Assembly: GCF_027579695.1 (NCBI RefSeq)
Contig: NC_083571.1
Location: forward strand, 51,620,797 to 51,684,796
Direction of reading: 5' to 3'
Length of the DNA: 64,000 bases
From: Neoarius graeffei
Taxonomy: Eukaryota; Chordata; Actinopteri; Siluriformes; Ariidae
Shown here one piece after another: positions 56,844 through 64,000 of the stretch. Each line of letters opens with the position of its first letter. Positions within the stretch are counted from its first letter, which is position 1. The position numbers and the translations under genes were made by a program. Below the pieces are notes generated by a model. The model saw nothing but the letters and a program-made list of their open reading frames with translations. It ran no database searches and was not told where the DNA came from.

Positions 56844-59800
56844 TGTATACATGTTATTTCACCTCCCTCACTGCCATCACCAGGAACTACCTGCAGGCCA
56901 GGACAATGATAACATTTTAACATAGCCTATGGAAATCCAAAGTTTACACATTATCATCATGCACAGAAATTGAAAAACTGCAAAACTAGTTTTAAAACCG
57001 CTAAGTTCCAACTGTTAAACATAGCGAGAGGCTGGGCTACGTGTGTGTGTGTAAGGTGTAAACCAGTGCATCCTGACTTTCTGACTATGCCTGTGTGTTG
57101 CGTGAGCGGCAGTCAGTCAACAACTCTTCGCAAAGTTTCCTTATGAAACAATATGCTCGCTGAAATTATGGCAGGGAACGCCAGATTAAACATTAAAACT
57201 GCCTTCTGAGCACTGTATCTACAGGCTACCACCAAAAGAAGGAGGCTACCAGAAAGGCATCTCTACTCCGTACGATTTTACTTTCACTACGACATTACTT
57301 TGAACAGACTATCAAAAAATTGCAAGGTGATATGATAAAGTAAGGCACAGTTTACTTACAGCCGTTTTTTTTTTTTTTGAAAAAACGATGCAATTGTTTT
57401 CTGCCTTTTGGTACCCTTCATCATGCCGTGTTGGGGTCCTGAACTAGGAGGAGCTGTCCCCGATATGCCTGTCAAACTTGTTGTGGGTAACCATAGCAAC
57501 CAAGCTCGAGCTCGCAACCCGTGCAGTCTGCGCAGTTGCAACTATGTATGTACTGCTGTGCACCTCAATAAACCAAATGGTAATTAGTGTTTTGATTTTT
57601 CCGTGAGGTTTGCCTTATGCAAAGAAAGACAGCATAGACGTTTTTTCCTCCCTATAAGTGGGGGGGACCGAACGAGGTGAATTTAAATCTGGGTGGGACA
57701 AATCCCCCCATCCCCCCCTCTATCTGCGCCCGTGCCTCTCACCACTGTTCTCATCACCCAGTTCCTCAAGCACCTTTACAACTGCTGGCAACCTATCCTA
57801 CAAATTATGGCAGGAATAATATCTGGAGGCCCACCGTGTGTCACTCAACACTTGCAACTCTCTGGGTGCACCTGTATACATCTCCTGTTGCACCTGTAAC
57901 CATTTGGGATGCACTGCCGACCCAGACATGTAGATGTACAGCTGTTTTAACAAGGAAAAGAAGCATTCAGCCTCTGGGATCCCTCTCACGGTGTCCACAA
58001 GCACCAGATTAAGGCAATACACGTTACAGTGAATGTAGAAAGCCAGCTTTGCTACTTCCTTAATTTGGGCCTGCACACCTCTGTGCTTGCCACTCATGAC
58101 TGCAGCCCCGTCATAAGACTGCCCAACAAGGTTACTCTTATATTCTAGACCATATCTTGACAAGAGGTGAATTATTTTTTTTTGTCAAGCTCTCCGCATC
58201 TAGCTTCTCTGCTACCTTGAATTCCAAAAAACTTTCAAGGATTTCACCATTGTAATAGTATCTCAAAACAAAAGACATTTGTTCCATTTTTTTTTGTCTT
58301 TAGTCTCATCCACAAGTATGCTAAAAGAACCACTTTCCTTGACTTATTTTATTATTGATGTGCGCACCATCTCTGCTAAGCATGACAAAATCTCATTTTG
58401 TATGTCAGGACTTGTATATTTAGCATTTCTGGGACCATCCATCTTTTTCAAAATCTTTTTGTCATGGTTTGCTATGAGATTCAACATACGGTACCCAAAA
58501 AGTTCCCTTTCCTGCTTGAGGCCACAGATTCACAATGCCCTCACAGAGCAATGTTCTCGGTTGCACAATGAAGAACCACTTCAGCAAGAGTTTTGATGTA
58601 CCCCCTGTTCTCTTCTACAGTTTTGTTGTACTCTTTATTTAATTGTCCCATTACAGATCTCTGATTTTTTTCTGCGATTTGGTGTTCTTTCCATGCTAGC
58701 ATGGTATTCTTGTGATGCTCAGATCTACTATGTGCAGCATACCCTCCACCTGTATAGGTAGCTTTTTTCCAGTTTTTGAAACCTGAACCTGAAGTAAATG
58801 TAGACTCAACATGGCCAGGTAAACTGAAATGCCTGCAAGCATAGCAAAAGGTAGAGTCTTCACTCATGGAATATTCTAACCAGGGGTGGACTGCATACCA
58901 CTCACCCTTGAAGCTCCTGTTTCGGTCTCCCTGGAGTGTCTTGGGGAAATTGAGTTGAGGTTGCACTGGAGCTTCACCCCTGGACTTGGAAATGTCTGTA
59001 AAACACCAGAGAATTCCATTAGTATCAGCTTTTAACATAAATGCTATCCACTTCCAATTACATGTTGTTCTTTTGTTGTTTTTTTAAGACTAAACATGCA
59101 ATCATTAACATTTTACAGATTGAATAAATATATGTTTATTATATTGCCAGCCTTAAAATTATTTTTGTTTGCCATAACCCGACTGACCCTGTCCCATTCT
59201 TCAGCTACTGATAACCACTCACCTGGAGGGCAGACTTGTTTATCATTCAGTTCTCTTCTCCCAGAATTAATCTCCTCCTCCTGCTCTGTCTCTGACAACT
59301 TGTCTCCTGAAAATTCACTGGCTTCTTCCCTTTCTGCACCTGTTCTGCTTTCTTCACTAGCTCCTTCTGTTTCCCTTACATCTCTTTCTGCGACATTCTC
59401 TGTTGTGCTAGTTGCTGCTTGCGGGTCTCTGGTGCGCGTGCTGGCAAAAAAAGCATGGATTTTCCTGTCTCCCCCTGAGGCACTTATCCTTTTCATTGTG
59501 TCATCTTTAAAGAAAAGTTTTACACAACATTAACTATAGACTGCTTTTATTTCAATTTCAAGTGTAAACTAGCGACAGTGTGTTATCTATGACTAAGTGA
59601 GACCTGGGAATGGACTTAAGCTAACTAGCTAGAGCTAGCTCGCTAGCCAGAGATAATCTTACAAGTTTGCAAAAAAACAGCGGCAGCCTAACTCAACTCA
59701 CTTTGCCACAATTCCTCAATGTCGACACATTCTTACACATTAAATTGAGTGTGAAGATACTCGTAATTATATGATCTTATAATTTCAGTGATCCTTTCAA

Positions 59801-60211
59801 GCATCACCAACTTACTCACCTGTTAGTTACAGTGGTATCCCGTGGTTAACTGCTAGTCTCCATTGAAGCGCTGTCAGAATGCAGGCACATTGGTTTGTGT
59901 CTTGCACTGTTGATGGGGGCGTGGCCCAACATGTTGTGAATATGGGGCTTGTAGCGTAAGTTACAAATGACAATATAAGACGACTTGATTAAAAAAATAA
60001 TAATGCATTTATTTCAGCTTTATAGGCTACCGTTTCTGTTCAGGAGGGTTTTTTGTATTTATTTATTTTTTTTATTTTTTTATTTTTTGCCATGCCGTGA
60101 GGTTGGGGGTGCCAGCAGGGTGGCAATTCTCTGACCAATGGTGGCCGTGGCCCCCCCTGGCCACCACGTGGCCACACCCCTGTCTGTGCTCGCCCCGGGT
60201 TTCGGCACCAC

Positions 60212-60524
60212 TGTGACAGTTCGTATGGGTGGGTGGAGCACAAAAGGATGGCAGGCCAGAACTGAGTTCACAAAACTCTTTTTATTTTCACTTTTCATTG
60301 CAAAGTTTTACTCTACCAGCCACACACACACGCACACACACAAGTCGTCTGGTTGGGGAGAGAGCTCCCTCTGCTCTCGCGCTCTCTCCTTAAATAGGGC
60401 ACGGTCACAGGAGAAGACACACAAGCACATTAATTAACATCAGGTGCAGTGATTCTGCCACTTACCTTTCCTGACTCCGCCCTCCGGTCACAGACCGACA
60501 CTTGATCACGCCCCTGCTGCCACA
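60212..60524 (-). repeat. Isolated gypsy-type LTR with leader remnant
   Basis: TGTGACAGTTCGTATGGG to GCTGCCACA, related to the Gmr1-like LTRs by shared blocks (GGCAGGCCAGAA, GTGATTCTGCCACTTACC). A remnant of leader with primer-binding site (CGGGTTTCGGCACCAC, 60196-60211) remains upstream, so it is not a simple solo LTR. Confidence 0.75.
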
Positions 60525-60664
60525 CTGTGTTATTGCGTCTGTGGTTAAAATGCTGGCAGTGATGTTGAACACACACAGGCCTCAGCCTTCCCTTCTAACG
60601 TAAGATTTTTCCCCCATTAGTTCCACTGTGTAAAGCTTTTTTTCATGCAGTTCTGCAATACTGA

Positions 60665-61031
60665 TCTCATCTCATTATCTCTAGCCACTTTATCCTGTCC
60701 TACAGGGTCACAGGCAAGCTGGAGCCTATCCCAGCTGACTACGGGCGAAAGGCGGGGTACACCCTGGACAAGTCGCCTGGTCATCACAGGGCTGACACAG
60801 AGACACAGACAACCATCCACACTCACACCTACGGTTAATTTAGAGTCACCGGTTAACCTAACCTGCATGTCTTTGGACTGTGGGGGAAACCGGAGCACCC
60901 GGAGGAAACCTACACGGACAAGGGGAGAACATGCAAACTCCACACAGAAAGGCCCTCGTCGGCCACGGGGCTCGAACCCTGACCTTCTTGCTGTGAGGCG
61001 ACAGCGCTAACCACTACACCACCGTGCCACC
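60665..61031 (-). repeat. Full-length SINE
   Basis: Same head, body and ATGAGATG tail as 4220-4583, - orientation. Confidence 0.88.
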
Positions 61032-61056
61032 AGGGGGAAAATATAAAAGATAAAAA

Positions 61057-61488
61057 GGTACAATAAGCTGGTTGCATAAGTGTGCACACCCTTAAACTAA
61101 TACTTTGTTGAAGCACCTTTTGATTTAGTTACAGCATTCAGTCTTTTTGGGTCGGAGTCTATCAGCCTGCCACATCTAGACTTGGAAATATTTGCCCACT
61201 CTTCCTTGCAAAAGTGCTCCAAATCTGTCAGATTGCGAGGGCATCTCTTGTGCACAGCCCTCTTCAGGTCACCCCATAGATTTTCAATTGGATGTAGATA
61301 CAGTTTGTAAATTTTTTTCTTTTTTATGTTTTTCCCCCTAACAGATTTGTTTTTCAATTGAATTGTACAGGTTATAGGTCACATTAAAATTGGGAAAAGT
61401 TTTGAAATTATTTCTTGTGGTCTCTTTTTTTTACATCAGAAAAACCTATCATTTTAACGGGGTATGTACACTTTTATATCCACTGTAT
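61057..61488 (-). pseudogene. Tc1-type transposase C-terminus
   Basis: On the - strand HPIENLWGDLKRAVHKRCPR carries the catalytic Glu and is followed by the C-terminal segment ending KGASTKY. The right terminal repeat AAGTGTACATACCCC lies at 61459-61473 (inverted). The front part is missing. Confidence 0.75.
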
Positions 61489-61691
61489 AAACACATAAAT
61501 TAACCAAAATGTAATTTTATTTCAGTGATATCTCATACTTCTATGTAAAGGAGCAGCCTATTAATATTGGCTGTTATACTCTTTAGCCTTCTACTATCCA
61601 CTTTTTTTAATCTTTGTAATCTGTGAATTCCCTCAACCGAAGTATTTCCAAAGTTTCTCGAACAGTGCTTTGATCCTCCATGCTTAATTCT

Positions 61692-62055
61692 TATCTCATT
61701 CTCATCTCATTATCTCTAGCCACTTTATCCTGTTCTACAGGGTCGCAGGCAAGCTGGAGCCTATCCCAGCTGACTACGGGCGAAAGGCGGGGTACACCCT
61801 GGACAAGTCGCCAGGTCATCACAGGGCTGACACATAGACACAGACAACCATTCACACTCACATTCACACCTACGGTCAATTTAGAGTCACCGGTTAACCT
61901 AACCTGCATGTTTTTGGACTGTGGGGGAAACCAGAGCACCCGGAGGAAACCCACATGCAAACTCCACACAGAAAGGCCCTCGCCGGCCACGGGGCTCGAA
62001 CCCTGACCTTCTTGCTGTGAGGCAACAGCGCTAACCACTATACCACCGTACCACC
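61692..62055 (-). repeat. Full-length SINE
   Basis: A further copy of the tRNA-derived SINE with a small internal deletion in the 5' third. Flanks ATGCTTAATTC and ATGCTTTATTC are a probable target duplication. Confidence 0.85.
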
Positions 62056-62059
62056 CCCC

Positions 62060-62848
62060 ATGCTTTATTCATCCATGTTAATTCGCAGTGCCAATCTGTC
62101 TTTCTTTATTTTCTACAGGCTCACCGCCACTCCTTTCAACTCCTTTATTTTCATGAATTTCTTCATCCAAATTTTCCTTGTTACTGTTATCAACTTGTAT
62201 TTTCCTTTTTATCCCTTCCAATGCCAGTTTTGTCAACCATCCATTTTTCCTTATTGCCTGATCACAGAGGCGCTACTCAGTTGTTGGGAATAGCCCTCTC
62301 ATATTCCACTCTCTGAATAATCTCTGTCTGTATCCGATTAGCACAATATCATTTTCATCAACTGGGTTATGCCGAAAATACTCCATAACAACCACTGGTC
62401 CACTTTTTTCTCATCACAGTTGCTTGATGATGGTCGGGCCCACCCTGCGGGTCAGTGAGACACCTACCAAGTGAGGCACCTTCACCACTGGTTCCAGCCC
62501 TGTTCACTCCATTATTTCCATTATTTGTAATAGACTTTTCACTCATAACTGAGGTGAGTTTTAAGATTACCACCAACCGGTATTTTTATTCAGACACCAT
62601 TTCTAGGAGGGATATCAAACAAGATTAAAGGGTCCCTCCTACCATAAGACATGGCTATGCCCCGCCGGGCACCAACCTGGTATTTCTCAGCCATGGGGTA
62701 TTGGACTACTCTGTGTCTGTCCTCTCACCTTCGACCTGTCTTGCTTGAGTGGCCCTACCAGGAGCACTTGCTCCCACTAGCACAGCTCTCAGGATCATCA
62801 AGGTACGCAAGGCCCACCAGCACAACAAGGTGGAAGCCCAAGACTGGC

Positions 62849-62880
<32 letters not shown>
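62060..62880 (+). repeat. Probable LINE 3' end with AAT-type tail
   Basis: GGTATTTCTCAGCCATGGGG and following non-coding sequence end in (AAT)n at 62849-62880, the usual tail of some non-LTR elements. No RT remains, so this is tentative. Confidence 0.35.
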
Positions 62881-62894
62881 CCAAGTTATTATTA

Positions 62895-63023
62895 CTATTG
62901 GGGCGGCATGGTGGTGTAGTTGTTAGCGCTGTCGCCTCACAGCAAGAAGGTCCGGGTTTGAGCCACATGGCCGGCGAGGGCCTTTCTGTGCGGAGTTTGC
63001 ATGTTCTCTCCGTGTCCGCGTTG
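62895..63023 (+). repeat. SINE head truncated by an LTR element
   Basis: The head (A and B boxes) and part of the body end exactly where TGTTAGGACTGGGACTG starts. Confidence 0.8.
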
Positions 63024-64000
63024 TTAGGACTGGGACTGTTTTGGCCTCTAGAAGCCGCTGTTATTTCATTTTCTTGTCATGTTTGTTTTGGCCTCTAGAG
63101 GCTGCCACTGTTTCTGTGTTTTATGTTTGTTGTTTTCCATGTGTCTTGTGCCCCGCTTAGTCCTCATTAGTGTCACCTGTGGCCTATTTTAGTTTGTGTA
63201 TTTATATCCCTGAGTTCAGTCCTCTTGTCACGGAGTCTTTGTGCTGTTATGTTTAGCTCCTGTTCCTGCTCCAGTGCCTCCCGCCACACTGTCTCCTTCA
63301 CCTCGCGAACCCAGCCTTCCTGCACCACAGAGGTATGACGGCAAGCACGGTGAGTGCCGGGAGTTCCTTACCCAGTGCCAACTCACCTTTGAGCTACAGC
63401 CTACCACCTACACTACGGATCGCCGCAAGATCGCCTTTGTGATAACCTTGTTAGCTGGTAAGGCACGAGCTTGGGCAACAGCTATCTGGCAGAGACGGGG
63501 ACCCGAGTGCTCTGATTTTGAACTATTTACTGAGGAGATGCTTCGGGTCTTCGACCAGGTGGACATCAGTACCAACGCAGCCAGAAAGCTCATGTCCATC
63601 CGGCAAGGAGGAAGCGTCGCAGATTACGCCATCTCGTTCCGGACGCTCGCAGCAGTAAGTGGATGGAATGAGACTGCCCTGGTGTCAGCCTTCCACCATT
63701 GTCTGTCTGACCCCATCAAGGACGGCCTGGCCTCTATTGGATGCCCAAGTGACCTCGAAACTCTCATCTCACATTCTACTCATCTGGACAACAGGATGAG
63801 AGAACGCCGCCAAGTCCTGAGCCCCCCCAGCCTCCCTACCTCTACCTGGAGCCCGTCTACCTCCTCCAGTGACTGTCCAGAACCCATGCAAGTGGGTCGT
63901 ACTCGCCTCTCCGCATCTGAGAGGGAGCGCAGAAGGAGGGACAAGTGCTGCATCTACTGTGGTAAGCCTGGTCACTTCTGAGCATCATGTCCCGAACTCT
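63024..64000 (+). mobile_element. 5' part of a second gypsy element, running off the window
   Basis: TGTTAGGACTGGGACTG probably begins the 5' LTR. A GGCCTCTAGA block occurs twice (about 63042 and 63093). Gag follows from 63241. The LTR end and primer-binding site are not clear. Confidence 0.6.
63250..63981 (+). pseudogene. Gypsy gag, partial
   Basis: An open frame with PQRYDGKHGECREFLTQCQL, LLAGKARAWATAIW, FDQVDISTNAARKLMSIRQG, and a zinc knuckle CIYCGKPGHF, typical of fish gypsy gag of the RTL/LDOC1-like group. No in-frame ATG precedes it, so the start is missing or altered. It ends at a TGA (63979-63981) where the following codons still read ASCPEL, most simply a CGA-to-TGA change inside the CCHC motif. 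Gag coats the element RNA. Confidence 0.75.

Noticed and set aside
62895-62975. tRNA gene
   Set aside because: A and B boxes are present but it is a SINE head; no cloverleaf or 3' acceptor stem.

Overview
This window looks like a stretch of ray-finned fish (teleost) chromosome that is unusually rich in transposable elements. The evidence is AT-rich, spliced eukaryotic genes with GT/AG introns; many GT, CA, AT and ATT microsatellites; fish-type hAT, Tc1/mariner and Penelope-like elements; a Gmr1-type gypsy element; L2-like and RTE-type LINEs; and at least eight copies of a tRNA-derived SINE. The species cannot be fixed from the sequence. All joins between exons and across insertions below were made by eye.

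0-2 kb: a Penelope-like element (broken RT plus GIY-YIG) flanked by a 13-bp target duplication. 3-20 kb: one long, decaying multi-exon gene on the + strand. It starts with a KMT5A-like SET methyltransferase domain, continues through small symmetric exons (two carrying an octapeptide repeat), then a Cys-rich exon and a large exon with zinc-finger-like motifs and a tyrosine-recombinase core, and ends in a Myb/SANT-like basic exon. Its introns and one exon hold a SINE, an apparently intact hAT element, a TTAA-type fold-back element, a Tc1 element with a hAT nested inside it, and a TAA-flanked MITE. This SET plus tyrosine-recombinase gene is the most unusual object in the window.

20-30 kb: an RTE/CFDP2-type LINE split by a 6.5-kb Gmr1-like gypsy element on the - strand. 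In that element integrase lies upstream of reverse transcriptase, and it is itself interrupted by a hAT derivative carrying two LTRs of another gypsy family joined head to head across an 18-nt primer-binding site. 30-34 kb: a gypsy pol relic, then non-coding DNA. 34-40.5 kb: two intronless seven-transmembrane receptor genes in tandem. The second loses its natural C-terminus to a repeat, and what looks like its original 3' flank lies 13.5 kb away at about 53.9 kb.

40.5-54 kb: hAT derivatives, a fold-back element, a LINE inserted within a LINE, and two Tc1 copies. 54-60 kb: a ZMYM1-like hAT element (- strand) with a nested hAT and Tc1 MITE. 60-64 kb: an isolated gypsy-type LTR, three SINEs, a Tc1 relic, and the 5' part of another gypsy element that runs off the end of the window.

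The genes do not form a pathway. The window is best read as a host receptor locus and a SET/recombinase gene buried under successive transposition, with insertion order often readable from nesting, target duplications and paralogous empty sites.
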